Notes: generated from the letters alone by a model not told the origin. DNA of 10,469 nt from Baffinella frigidus (GCA_026770585.1 MU647359.1:55795-66263); one strand, 5' to 3'. Positions 1 through 6,560 are shown, counted from the stretch's first letter. Numbers and translations: made by a program.

Positions 1-748
1 AGGGTTTAGGGTTTAGGGTTTAGGGTTTAGGGGTTAGGGTTGAGGGTTGAGAGTTTCGGGTGTAGGATATAGGATTTAGGGTTTAGGGTTTAGGGTTTAG
101 GGTTTAGGGTTTAGGGTTTAGGGTTTAGGGTTGAGGGATGAGGGTTGAGGTTTAGGGTTTAGGGTCTAGTATTTAGGGTTTAGAATTTAGGGTTTAGGGT
201 CTAGTATTTAGGTTTTAGGGTTTGGGGTTTAGAGTTTAGGGTTTAGGGTTTAGGGTTTAGGGTTGAGGGTTGAGGGTTGAGTGTTTAGGGTTGAGATTTT
301 AGGGTGTAGGATTTAGGATTTAGGGTTTAGGGTTTAGGGTTTAGGGTTTAGGGTTTAGGGGTTTGGATTGAGGGTTGAGGGTTTAGGGTTTAGGGTTTAG
401 GGTTTAGTATTTAGGGTTTAGGGTTTAGGGTTTGGTGTGTAGAATTTAGGATTTAGGGTTTAGGTTTTAGGGTTTCGGGTTTAGTGTTTAGGGTTTTGGG
501 TTTCGGGTTTAGGGTTTAGGGTTTAGGGTTTAGGGTTTTGGGTTGAGAGTTTAGGGTGTAGGATTTAGGATTTAGGGTTCAGGGGGGGTGTTTAGGGTTT
601 CAGGTTTAGGGTTTAGGGTTCAGGGTTCAGGGTTTAGGGTTTAGGGTTTAGTATTTAGTATTTAGGGTTTAGCATTTAGGGTTTAGGGTGCAGGGTTTGG
701 TATTTAGGGTTTAGTATTTAGGGTTTAGGTTTTAGGGTTCAGGGTTTA
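1..748 (+). repeat. Degenerate TTTAGGG telomere-like array
   Basis: Nearly the whole stretch is TTTAGGG with variants (TTGAGGG, TTCAGGG, TTTCGGG, TATTTAGGG). Purer runs lie near 1-30 and 77-130. The heavy divergence is unlike freshly telomerase-made DNA. The G-rich strand runs left to right, so it points away from the left edge; a chromosome end at the left edge would read CCCTAAA on this strand. It is therefore interstitial, or the end lies to the right. A motif GGGTGTAGGAT recurs at 58, 302 and 554. Confidence 0.9.
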
Positions 749-929
749 GTCCGTCCGAACGGTCTCTCCTGAACCCTCAACCATACACTCCAACCCCTTA
801 ACTCTAAACCCCAAACTCTTAGGTCCTCTAGGTTCTTTAGGTTCTTTTACCTCTTACCATAGGCGGATACAGGCACTAGTTCTGAACCGGGCAGGGTTTG
901 TACCGGGAGAGCACCTGGTTAGCCAAAGT
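749..929. other. Low-copy spacer with an eroded F3 copy
   Basis: No gene is visible. From about 818 to 867 the sequence resembles the F3 repeat: two versions of AGGTTCTTTAGG-like sequence, then CATAGGCGGATACAGGCAC, comparable to the F3 segment CATAGGCGGACACCGG near 2412. It appears to be an old, diverged copy. Confidence 0.45.
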
Positions 930-1271
930 TACAGGGGTACCTCGCTCATAATAAACTGCCGCCCCCTAGGACCCTACAGAAGGCCCATGCCTAGGGCCCT
1001 ATGGGGGTGCTAGGGGGGGGGGGCAGTTGTGAGCCTCGGTCGGACAGGTGATGAGCCTCAATGGTTGACTAATGAAGGTAAGTTCTCTCTCGCTTGTGTG
1101 TCGGGCCTTGGCCGGCGCGGCCTCTCTCCTCCCAAGCGGGGTCACATCTGGTAGCGAAGGTCGTTCCGGGGCTCTGTTCCCCGGAACGATCAACGGATGG
1201 CAGAAAAAACGGCGGGCGGAGCGCTCGCGAAGCGGCCCACTGGGGCTGACAATGAGCGAGGTACCCCTGTA
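930..1271 (+). mobile_element. F1 MITE, copy 1, interrupted
   Basis: The left end begins TA-CAGGGGTACCTCGCTC at 930 and the right end GAGCGAGGTACCCCTG-TA stops at 1271. The left half and core are normal to about 1028 (CCTACAGAAGGCCCATGCC, then GGGCCCTATGGG). The right half is then broken by about 222 bp of unrelated sequence (1029-1250) before resuming at ATGAGCGAGG. The flanks contain TTAGCCAAAG and TTAGCCAACG, which rejoin as a short tandem repeat if the element is removed with one TA. Confidence 0.85.
1029..1250. other. Foreign segment inside F1 copy 1
   Basis: This 222-bp segment splits the right arm of the F1 element. Its first 31 bases match, with one mismatch, the reverse complement of 7918-7948, which lies just outside another F1 copy. 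It holds a perfect 10-bp stem at 1162-1171 and 1179-1188 with a 7-base loop. Its outer ends, GTGAGCC and GGGCTGAC, are only weakly inverted, so its status as an independent element is uncertain. Confidence 0.5.
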
Positions 1272-1432
1272 GCCAACGTTAGCACTAGGAGAGGATGCGA
1301 TGAGTCAACTTTATCTTCGTAAACGTTGTATGCTTGGTGATATACGACTCTGGGTAGGTCCCTCGAGATTGTCTTCTCTCTCGTGTGACCTCCCCAGAGC
1401 CCAGATCCTTGTCTTTTATTTCCTGGCTACGA

Positions 1433-1491
1433 AAATTACTACACAATTCGTTCTTACTAGGAATATTCAAGCATTTGTGTAGTAATTCTCA
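1433..1491. repeat. F4 inverted pair (AATTACTACACAA)
   Basis: AAAATTACTACACAATTC near 1433-1450 is mirrored by TTTGTGTAGTAATTCTC near 1475-1491. This gives a stem of about 13 bp around a spacer of about 28 bases. The same motif recurs singly at about 1690-1706 and three times in direct orientation at 5478-5541. Confidence 0.7.
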
Positions 1492-1646
1492 TTGCCCGGA
1501 AATGAAAAGAAACTTAGAAAAGAGGTTTCCCCAGATAAAACTGTGCCCAGTTTTACTCCTCACCCGAACACGCGCCGCTTCCCACACGAGGCTGTTCAAG
1601 CACCCGATTTAAAAGTCGAATGTAGACGTTTTGTGGGGAGTTGGTA

Positions 1647-1677
1647 ACGTGGCTACACGGAAAGCGTGTAGCCACGT
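1647..1677. repeat. Perfect 13-bp hairpin
   Basis: ACGTGGCTACACG at 1647-1659 is followed by the loop GAAAG and its exact complement CGTGTAGCCACGT at 1665-1677. No T-tract follows, so it does not look like a bacterial-type terminator. A nearby F4 motif starts at about 1690. Confidence 0.85.
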
Positions 1678-1794
1678 GACCAAACATATAAAAATTACTA
1701 CACAATTTCAAAACTGGGTTTTAAATTGAGAAATGGCATAGCCTCGTGTGGTCGCCGCCCACGGCGCCTCGGAAGAGTCCTTGGCCCTAACCCC

Positions 1795-1919
1795 TACAGG
1801 GGTACCTCGCTCATAAGAAAACGCCCCCCCCCAGGACCCTACAGTAGGCTTGCCCCTACTAGGGCCCTATGGTGGTCCTAGGGGGGGGGGGGGGTTCTTA
1901 TGAGCGATGTAACCCTGTA
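1795..1919 (+). mobile_element. F1 MITE, copy 2
   Basis: A 125-bp copy running from TA-CAGGGGTACCTCGCTC to CCCTG-TA. The core reads in the forward orientation (CCCTACAGTAGG before GGGCCCTATGGTGG). Long C and G tracts flank the core. The right end carries substitutions (GAGCGATGTAACCCTG), so this is a moderately old copy. Confidence 0.92.
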
Positions 1920-1965
1920 AAGGTGCTCCAACAGAAAGCAAACATGCTTTCTCTGCAGATCCCTT

Positions 1966-2022
1966 CTACGGAACGGCGTGTCGTTGGGCTATGTTGGGAG
2001 AGATTAAAACCTAAAGGACCTA
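1966..2022 (+). repeat. 57-bp dispersed repeat, F3-related
   Basis: This segment matches 8658-8714 closely, sharing GGCGTGTCGTTGG, ATGTTGGGAGA and ATTAAAACCTAAAGGACCTA. Its end resembles the F3 core, ATGTTGGGAG followed by AACCTAAAGGACCTAA, but lacks the GCTCGAAG part. It may be a divergent F3 subfamily. Confidence 0.75.
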
Positions 2023-2099
2023 ACGCAGGAAAGGTTTTCCGGCGAACACCCGCGGCAGCAGCGCCGCCCGAAAAAAACATTCTGCGGATTTTCATTGAT

Positions 2100-2204
2100 T
2101 ATCCCTTAAGTGCCCAGGCCCCCAAATTTGCAGGCCAAGAGGTCCTAGGCAGGTCCTAGGGCCCTACCGTAGGGCGTATGAGCCTACTGGTCACTTACGG
2201 GTTA
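2100..2204 (+). mobile_element. F2 element, intact copy
   Basis: A 105-bp copy bounded by TATCCCTTAAGTGCCCAG on the left and CTGGTCACTTACGGGTTA on the right, which are imperfect inverted ends. The interior has CCAAATTTG, a doubled GGTCCTAGG and GGGCCCTACCGTAGGGCG. Related copies lie at 7346-7450, 8419-8637 and 9677-9774. This copy and that at 9677 retain the sequence into which an F1 element inserted at 7489. Confidence 0.8.
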
Positions 2205-2239
2205 TATAACTTGTATGATGAATATATTTATTTATCATA

Positions 2240-2351
2240 GACTTCTCGCTCCCGTCCGCACCTCCCCCTAGGACCACCAGAGGGCCCTAGGCCTGGGCCT
2301 ACTGTAGGTTCCTAGGGGGTTGGTGGTTTCTTATGAGCGAGGTACTCCTGT
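2240..2351 (-). mobile_element. F1 MITE, eroded copy 3
   Basis: The right end is well preserved (TTTCTTATGAGCGAGGTACT then CCTG). The left end survives only as ACTTCTCGCTCCCG, without the CAGGGGTACC terminus. The core is in reverse orientation relative to most copies (GGACCACCAGAGGGCCC before CTACTGTAGG). Confidence 0.75.
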
Positions 2352-2500
2352 GAAGGACACTGGCCTCGTCTGACCCCACCTTTAGGTCCTTTAGGTTCTT
2401 CGAGCTCCCAACATAGGCGGACACCGGAACTTATCCTGCAGAAAGGCCATGCTTCCTTTCGGATCACATTCAGGCCCACCACGCGCCGCCTCACCTTTAA

Positions 2501-2685
2501 GTCCTTGAGGTTCTTCGAGCTCCCAACACAGGCGGACACTGGAACTTGTTCTGCCTCCCACGGCTTTGGGAGCTGGAAGAACCTAAAGGACCTAACGGAC
2601 GCCGACCTCGCCTATGTTGGGAGCTCGAAGAACCTCAAAAGTTCCAGTGTCCGCCTACGTTGGGAGCTCGAAGATCCTCAAGGAC
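2501..2685. repeat. 47-bp F3 inverted pair
   Basis: The left arm 2501-2547 (GTCCTTGAGGTTC through CACTGGAACTT) is mirrored by 2639-2685 with only a few mismatches. The 91-base spacer contains two more F3 segments. The RNA could fold into a long hairpin. Confidence 0.8.
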
Positions 2686-2808
2686 CCAACGGACACTGAC
2701 CTCGCCTTTAGGTCCTTGAGGGTTTGTCAACTCCCACCGTAGGCGGACACCGGAAGTGGTTCCGTAGAGAGGCCATGCTTCCTTTCGGATCACATCAAGC
2801 CCTCACCT

Positions 2809-2863
2809 CACCGCGCGCCGCCGCACCTCCCAGGACGTCGCACACACCACTTTGCGCACCTGG
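2809..2863 (+). repeat. 55-bp GC-rich direct repeat, copy 1
   Basis: CACCGCGCGCCGCCGCACCT through ACTTTGCGCACCTGG. It matches 3179-3233, which is also 55 bp, with a handful of substitutions in the middle. Weaker versions of its start (CACCACGCGCCGCC or similar) occur near 2477, 3011 and 3098. Confidence 0.85.
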
Positions 2864-3115
2864 CTAGTGCGAGGTTTCGAAGAACCTCAAGCATCTAACG
2901 GACACTTTGGTGCTTTGGTGCTTTGTATCACACTCACATCGTACACCTCGCTCTTGAGGAGATGGGAACTCTCTACGGATGAGCTGTCCGACCCTGGCCT
3001 CGCCTCACCCCACCACGCGCCACCTCCCACGCTTGCCCGCCTATCTTGGGAGCTCGAAGGACCTTTAGGACCTACAGGACACGGACCCCGCCTCACCCCA
3101 GCACGCGCCGCCTAG

Positions 3116-3178
3116 TGGACGTGACTGTGTAAAGTCACTCCGGCCATCTTGCACGGGATTGTATCCCCAGAATCACCC
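3116..3178. other. Short unique spacer
   Basis: Contains GTGTAAAGTCACTCC, which resembles the start of the 19-bp minisatellite unit at 9830. Nothing else was recognised. Confidence 0.4.
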
Positions 3179-3233
3179 CACCGCGCGCCGCCGCACCTCC
3201 CATGGCGCCGCCCACAGCACTTTGCGCACCTGG
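3179..3233 (+). repeat. 55-bp GC-rich direct repeat, copy 2
   Basis: Second copy of the repeat at 2809-2863. Its last bases, CACCTGG, run directly into TGCAGGGTTTAGGG, so the repeat abuts a telomere-like array. The first copy instead continues into CTAGTGCGAGG. Confidence 0.85.
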
Positions 3234-3236
3234 TGC

Positions 3237-3380
3237 AGGGTTTAGGGTTTGTGGTTGGGGGTTTCGGGTTTGTGGGTTTGTGGGTTTGTGGGTTTGTGGG
3301 TTAGGATTCAGTGTTTGGGTTTAGGGTTCAGTGTGAAGAGTTCAGGGTTCAGGGTCCAGGGGTGAGGGTTTCGGGTTCTC
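3237..3380 (+). repeat. Telomere-like array with TTTGTGGG block
   Basis: GGGTTTAGGG leads into about five copies of an 8-mer GGGTTTGT, then TTTAGGG, TTCAGGG and TTTCGGG variants. The G-rich strand is on plus. The array overlaps the last residues of the minus-strand open frame at 3342, whose final residues (from VRENPK onward) are therefore translated repeat. Confidence 0.85.
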
Positions 3381-4382
3381 TCGTACCGGAAGAAGCACCG
3401 CCGCGAGCATGTTCCTGGAAGTCTCGAACACCCTGCGCGGCGCCCATCCCCCCGACCTCCCCGGAGAGCCAGCTGCTTTGATCGGGGAGGACTTGCCGCC
3501 GACCGTCGGGGCGTCGCACTCGCCGCGTGCGCGAGGGCGCAGCGCGAGGGGCGGCGTGCCGCACCCGGAGTGGCGGCGCGGAGTGGCGCTGGACGAAAGG
3601 TGTATGATGGCGGAGGCGGGGCGCGCAGTGGATGCGGCTTCGCGGGGTTGAGGAGAAGCGGCTCGCTCCTCCTCCAAGTTGTGCGCCTCCTCCTGCTCAT
3701 CCTCCTCATCCTCGTTTTCGAGCGCCGCGCCCTGGTGAAAATGCGCCGGGAGCTCTGTGCCCCAGCTACGAGAGACTCCCCGGCTGAGAGGAAGGGCCTT
3801 CACCACAGGGGGAAACGGCTCCTCCTCCTCGGACGCGCGTTCGCGGGTATGGGCCTTTAGTTCGACCCGACCCGCGCGGCCAAGGAGGCCCGCGCTTGCG
3901 CTGAACTTCTCCTGGGAGAAGAAAGGCACGCGGCCCTCGCCGCGGAAGGTGGAGCAGGCGGAGGCCGAAGAAGGTGAAGCAGGGGGAGGGCGGAGGATCC
4001 GGGATCCTCCGCCGCTCGTGGTTGTCGGGCTGAGCAGGCTGCACCGGTTCGAATCGATTAGGTCGAATCGAGCGGAGGCGGACATCGGGGAGGTGCGGTT
4101 TGAGCCCCCGACACTGGCGCGCCGGGCCCGTGACTGCACATGCGACAACTGCTGGAACGTATCCTCGGTTGTGCTTGTTGAAGCACGACGGGCGAAGCTG
4201 CGTCGAGGAGCGGCCGGTCCATCGTCATCCACTAGCGGCAAACACACGCAGATGGAGGATGACCGAGCGCGCGTGGGTGGCACGCTAAGCTTGGCCAGCT
4301 CCTGAAGAAGATGCCCGTTGATATCTATGTGTTTGGCCGCGCGCGGCCACTGCCGCGCCATCAAGGCATTGTCAGAGCTCAT
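3342..4382 (-). CDS. Candidate exon, disordered phospho-motif protein
   Basis: No known family was recognised. This is the longest open frame, 346 residues from an ATG at 4382, and has the most protein-like composition in the window. The start MSSDNALMARQWPRAAKHID is unremarkable. There are two RRAS motifs (residues 65-68 and 87-90), typical of basophilic kinase sites. Several S/T-P sites occur (TSP near 97, LSP near 117, ATP near 266, GTP near 275). A strongly acidic segment spans about 221-240. No signal peptide, membrane segment or catalytic motif is visible, so the protein would be largely disordered. The last 14 residues lie in telomere-like repeat. A possible splice donor, CCG followed by GTACGAGAG on the minus strand, would end a 996-nt, phase-0 exon at 3387. 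No second exon was identified. The frame stays open upstream of the ATG until about 4470, inside the F5 transposon. Frames on the opposite strand here are probably shadows. It could still be a chance GC-rich frame. Confidence 0.45.
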   Translation of the reverse strand: MSSDNALMARQWPRAAKHIDINGHLLQELAKLSVPPTRARSSSICVCLPLVDDDGPAAPRRSFARRASTSTTEDTFQQLSHVQSRARRASVGGSNRTSPMSASARFDLIDSNRCSLLSPTTTSGGGSRILRPPPASPSSASACSTFRGEGRVPFFSQEKFSASAGLLGRAGRVELKAHTRERASEEEEPFPPVVKALPLSRGVSRSWGTELPAHFHQGAALENEDEEDEQEEAHNLEEERAASPQPREAASTARPASAIIHLSSSATPRRHSGCGTPPLALRPRARGECDAPTVGGKSSPIKAAGSPGRSGGWAPRRVFETSRNMLAAVLLPVRENPKPSPLDPEP

Positions 4383-4503
4383 GGCTTCACAGTTGGTGGG
4401 GGGTCCGCCGCCGCGCTGTGTGCGGTGGGGACTTCGTGAGTTGGGGGAATCAAGGGGTATTTTTTTCTATGGGGGCGAATCCCCCGAGAGGACACCGGTG
4501 TGG

Positions 4504-4603
4504 AAAACGGCTCCAATTCCGGATGTTAACGTCCTTTTCAGACCTGGAATTGGAGCCAATTGGTCTCCTAAAGTCAGATAGCGCCTGGAATTGGAGCCGT
4601 TTT
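4504..4603. repeat. 17-bp inverted repeat with third copy
   Basis: AAAACGGCTCCAATTCC at 4504-4520 is exactly complementary to 4587-4603. A third copy of CCTGGAATTGGAGCC lies between them at 4544-4558. Alternative hairpins are therefore possible. All copies are inside the F5 element. Confidence 0.85.
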
Positions 4604-4650
4604 GGGGGCGGGGGCACGGATCCTTGGCGAGGGCGAGATCGCATCAAAAC

Positions 4651-4705
4651 TTTGATTACGGTGAACACTGGCCCTCGCCGAGAGCCAGTGTTCACCGTAA
4701 TCAAA
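4651..4705. repeat. Perfect 22-bp hairpin
   Basis: TTTGATTACGGTGAACACTG and two further bases (4651-4672) pair exactly with 4684-4705 across an 11-base loop, CCTCGCCGAGA. It lies inside F5. The absence of any mismatch suggests a recent origin or maintained pairing. Confidence 0.9.
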
Positions 4706-4977
4706 TGTTCGATAAAATTGAAATCGGCGACAGCATCCGTGCCCCCGCAACCTTCGAGGATCCCTGGGGCGTTCCATCAACATCGCCCGATCTTGACCGA
4801 CGGAGATCAGACTTTTAAAGCTGAAAGGTGCTGACATACAGTAGTAAACTTCATGCAAAAACTGTAGTAAGATGGGAAGAGCCATCTATTATGTTAAAAC
4901 ACATATCTTTCTCCCCCAGCTAAAAATACCCCTTGGGGGAATGTAGGGGGCGGAATAGCGGGAAAAAGGGTCCCACC

Positions 4978-4997
4978 AAGGGCTAAAAATACCCCTT
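4978..4997. mobile_element. Collapsed F5 relic with 9-bp duplication
   Basis: Only 20 bp remain: AAGGG then CTAAAAATACCCCTT, the latter matching the F5 right end. The relic is flanked on both sides by GGTCCCACC (4969-4977 and 4998-5006), an exact 9-bp direct repeat. It looks like an F5 insertion whose interior was later lost. The 8-bp ACCAAGGG and CCCTTGGT stem at 4975-5000 follows from this arrangement. Confidence 0.6.
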
Positions 4998-5006
4998 GGT
5001 CCCACC

Positions 5007-5477
5007 CCTCGGCTGACAAAATCCTTTGGATCATCGTCCCGTGACCGTGTTAAGCAAATCACATTGACTGTCTTAATGATCACGGATGCAACGTGATCTT
5101 CTCGTGACGCGGCCCCCTGATTACATGTACTTCCAGCTTTGCTCCAGCTTTCCGGGCTTTTGGAGGGATCTTGAATAACCCCTAAGCGATAAGACCTAGT
5201 AGGGCCCTACGAGTCTCGTATGGTAGGAAATCCGTAGGGGCATAGGGGGTTCCTATGGATCAGGTGACGGAAAGGTGGCCCGATTATTGTATCTTTCGGG
5301 TCACGACTCTGCAAAAATAGCACAGGCACGAGGTTGGATACCGGTACCCTATCCTGGTACAAATGTGTTTCAAGGGTTTAGAAAGTTTTTTTCTCAAAAA
5401 ATATCTTTTTTTCACGCAGGGTCTCGTGGGGGGAACGTGCTGATGCGACCCGAGGCTATCTATGCGAACAGAAAAGA
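5007..5477. other. No gene recognised
   Basis: GGGATCTTGAATAACCCCTA at 5164-5183, followed by AGCGATAAGACCTAG, is related to 7671-7703, so a short dispersed repeat begins here. The remainder, including the 86-residue plus-strand frame at 5275, shows no recognisable motif. Confidence 0.5.
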
Positions 5478-5541
5478 TTGTGTAGTGATTTTTTTTGGTC
5501 GATTGTGTAGTAATTTCTATTTGGCGTTTGTGTAGTAATTT
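5478..5541 (+). repeat. F4 motif, three copies at 25-bp period
   Basis: TTGTGTAGTGATT at 5478, TTGTGTAGTAATT at 5503 and TTGTGTAGTAATT at 5528, so the starts are 25 bp apart. The intervening bases differ. These are direct copies of the motif that forms an inverted pair at 1433-1491. Confidence 0.8.
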
Positions 5542-5568
5542 TCGTTTCTTTTCGTGTCGTTCGGGCCC

Positions 5569-5614
5569 CCCTCGTGACAGGGGGTCGGGCTGGAGTGTAC
5601 ATATGTCACGAGGG
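5569..5614. repeat. 11-bp inverted repeat
   Basis: CCCTCGTGACA at 5569-5579 is complementary to TGTCACGAGGG at 5604-5614 across 24 bases. It lies between the F4 cluster and the large inverted repeat. No function is evident. Confidence 0.7.
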
Positions 5615-5650
5615 TGTTGACCTGTGCTGTCATCTCTGCAGGGTAGAAAT

Positions 5651-5826
5651 GATCTCGAAGCTTCTTGAAGCTTATGGAAGCTCATGTTTTCGACACGTTT
5701 TGACTTATTGACTGAATTGGGACCCCAAAGTAGTAAATTTACGTTACTACGAGAAAACATGAGCTTCCATAAGCTTCTAGAAGCTTCGAGATCAGCTTCT
5801 GGAAGCTTATGGAAGCTCATGTTTTA
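5651..5826. repeat. F6 40-bp inverted repeat plus third copy
   Basis: The left arm 5651-5690 (GATCTCGAAGCTTC through GGAAGCTCATGTTTT) pairs with 5754-5793 with a single mismatch in 40 bp. The 63-base spacer includes a small GTAGTAA/TTACTAC hairpin at about 5730-5750. Immediately after the right arm, 5795-5826 repeats the last 32 bases of the left arm in direct orientation with one or two changes. The arms are themselves built from GAAGCTT-type units. The minus-strand 178-residue frame across this region reads the repeat (FHKL and EASRS variants) and is not supported as a gene. Confidence 0.85.
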
Positions 5827-5872
5827 CACAAGTCACTTGACTTGCATTTCCGTTACCTTATCCCTACTGTAA

Positions 5873-6333
5873 TATGTACACCGACCTGCTAGATCTACGG
5901 CCTCCCCGAGCACGAGAACTTCCTCACCCCAAAACATCGCCCCGAACATGCTACCTACGATGAGCGACACGCCTCGCACTGCCCGCCCGACATCGGAGCC
6001 GCTCAGCGAGCCTGACGTTGCGGATCGCGGAAACAAGATGCCGCTGAGCCAGGTGCCTGACTCAGTCTCCAACGCTGTGTGAAGCTGGATTTGGTACCCA
6101 ACCGCGTTTCACTGCAACTCATCCTTGCCCCCCCCGTCCCGCGGTTGCAGGTTCTTGTCCCGCAGGAGCGGCTGCAAGAGCGGCCGCACACCAAGCGCGT
6201 GGTGAAGAAGCGGGCAGGTCTGTCCCGCCTCCCCCACGCTTTCCTCCCCGAGGCGGTCGCCCTCTCCTCGGCAGACACCGTTCTTGACACCACACGGCCA
6301 CCACGCATCCCCTCAGCAGGACCTGAACCGTGA
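5873..6333 (+). CDS. Possible two-exon gene fragment
   Basis: No known family was recognised. An open frame runs from about 5873 to a TGA at 6080-6082 and includes ATG at 5948. Its product is rich in S, P, T, R and E (MSDTPRTARPTSEPLSEPDV). If a 74-nt intron at 6077-6150 is removed (donor GTGTGAAG, acceptor CCCGCGGTTGCAG after a C-rich tract), the frame continues in phase into VLVPQERLQERPHTKRVVKK and ends at a TGA at 6331-6333. The second part contains a basic stretch KRVVKKR. An upstream acceptor such as GACCTGCTAG at 5892 is possible. Codons look plausible but there is no homology evidence. An opposing minus-strand frame of 188 residues (6003-6569), rich in R, G and C, is the alternative and looks less natural. 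Confidence 0.28.
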
Positions 6334-6560
6334 AACTCCTTCCACACTGGTCCACACTCTCCGGCTACTCCTCTCTCCCACCCGACACCTGACTCGCGCG
6401 CACCTGCGAAGCAAACCACGCAACGAACTTCGCCACGCCCCCGACACCGCGCCCCAAACACCGCACCTGTGAAACTCACCCTGCCAGCGCTGTACTCCCC
6501 AAGTCTCGTCTGAATCGCGCGTGCCTTTGCTAAACCCTCTCGGGTGCCTGGGGAAGCCCC
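6334..6560. other. C-rich stretch, no feature recognised
   Basis: Sequence is C-rich with many CAC and CCC runs on plus. Frames of 60-80 residues exist on both strands without recognisable motifs. Confidence 0.5.

Larger units (their letters stand above)
1272..1794. other. Intergenic stretch with F4 motifs and a hairpin
   Basis: No gene was recognised; the frames of about 60-75 residues show no domain or credible composition. The stretch carries three copies of the AATTACTACACAA motif (F4) and a perfect 13-bp hairpin, listed separately. Base composition is more AT-rich than neighbouring parts of the window. Confidence 0.6.
2354..3115. repeat. F3 repeat patchwork (GGGAGCTCGAAG)
   Basis: Several direct and inverted copies of a unit with order: TAGGTCCTTTAGGTTCTTCG, AGCTCCCAACATAGGCGG, ACACCGGAAC. 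They lie at about 2390-2434, 2501-2547, 2568-2603, 2613-2638, 2639-2695, 2708-2755 and 3043-3081. GGCCATGCTTCCTTTCGGATCACAT occurs twice, at about 2447 and 2772, in pieces longer than the core. Short open frames here encode variants of WELEEPKGP or VGSSKNLKDL and are best explained as translated repeat. Confidence 0.75.
4451..4935. mobile_element. F5 non-autonomous DNA transposon, hAT-like
   Basis: The left end CAAGGGGTATTTTT (4451-4464) is the exact complement of AAAAATACCCCTTG at 4922-4935, and similarity continues inward through GGGGGCGAA versus GGGGGAGAA. The flanks repeat TTGGGGGAAT at 4441-4450 and 4933-4942. Because the repeat overlaps the right tip, the target duplication is 7 to 9 bp depending on where the end is drawn. 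CAAGGGG-type ends with a roughly 8-bp duplication resemble hAT elements; a 9-bp duplication would also suit Mutator-like elements. At about 485 bp it has no transposase. It contains two internal inverted repeats. The insertion lies 69 bp upstream of the candidate ATG at 4382. Confidence 0.65.

Noticed and set aside
1-748. Left edge as a chromosome terminus
   Set aside because: The G-rich strand points inward and the units are heavily degenerate, unlike a terminal array at a left edge.
4046-4055. GGTTCGAATC, resembling a tRNA B box
   Set aside because: No A box, no acceptor or anticodon stem fits around it, and it lies inside the candidate coding exon.
3757-4305. 182-residue plus-strand frame
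   Set aside because: It is antisense to the longer 3342-4382 frame; GC-rich DNA commonly leaves opposite frames open, and its product shows less protein-like composition.
5478-5541. 25-bp periodic repeats as a CRISPR-like array
   Set aside because: Only three short copies, a conserved word of about 13 bp, and a eukaryotic context.
5284-5820. 178-residue minus-strand frame
   Set aside because: It crosses the F6 inverted repeat and the F4 array; the recurring FHKL and EASRS strings are translated repeats.
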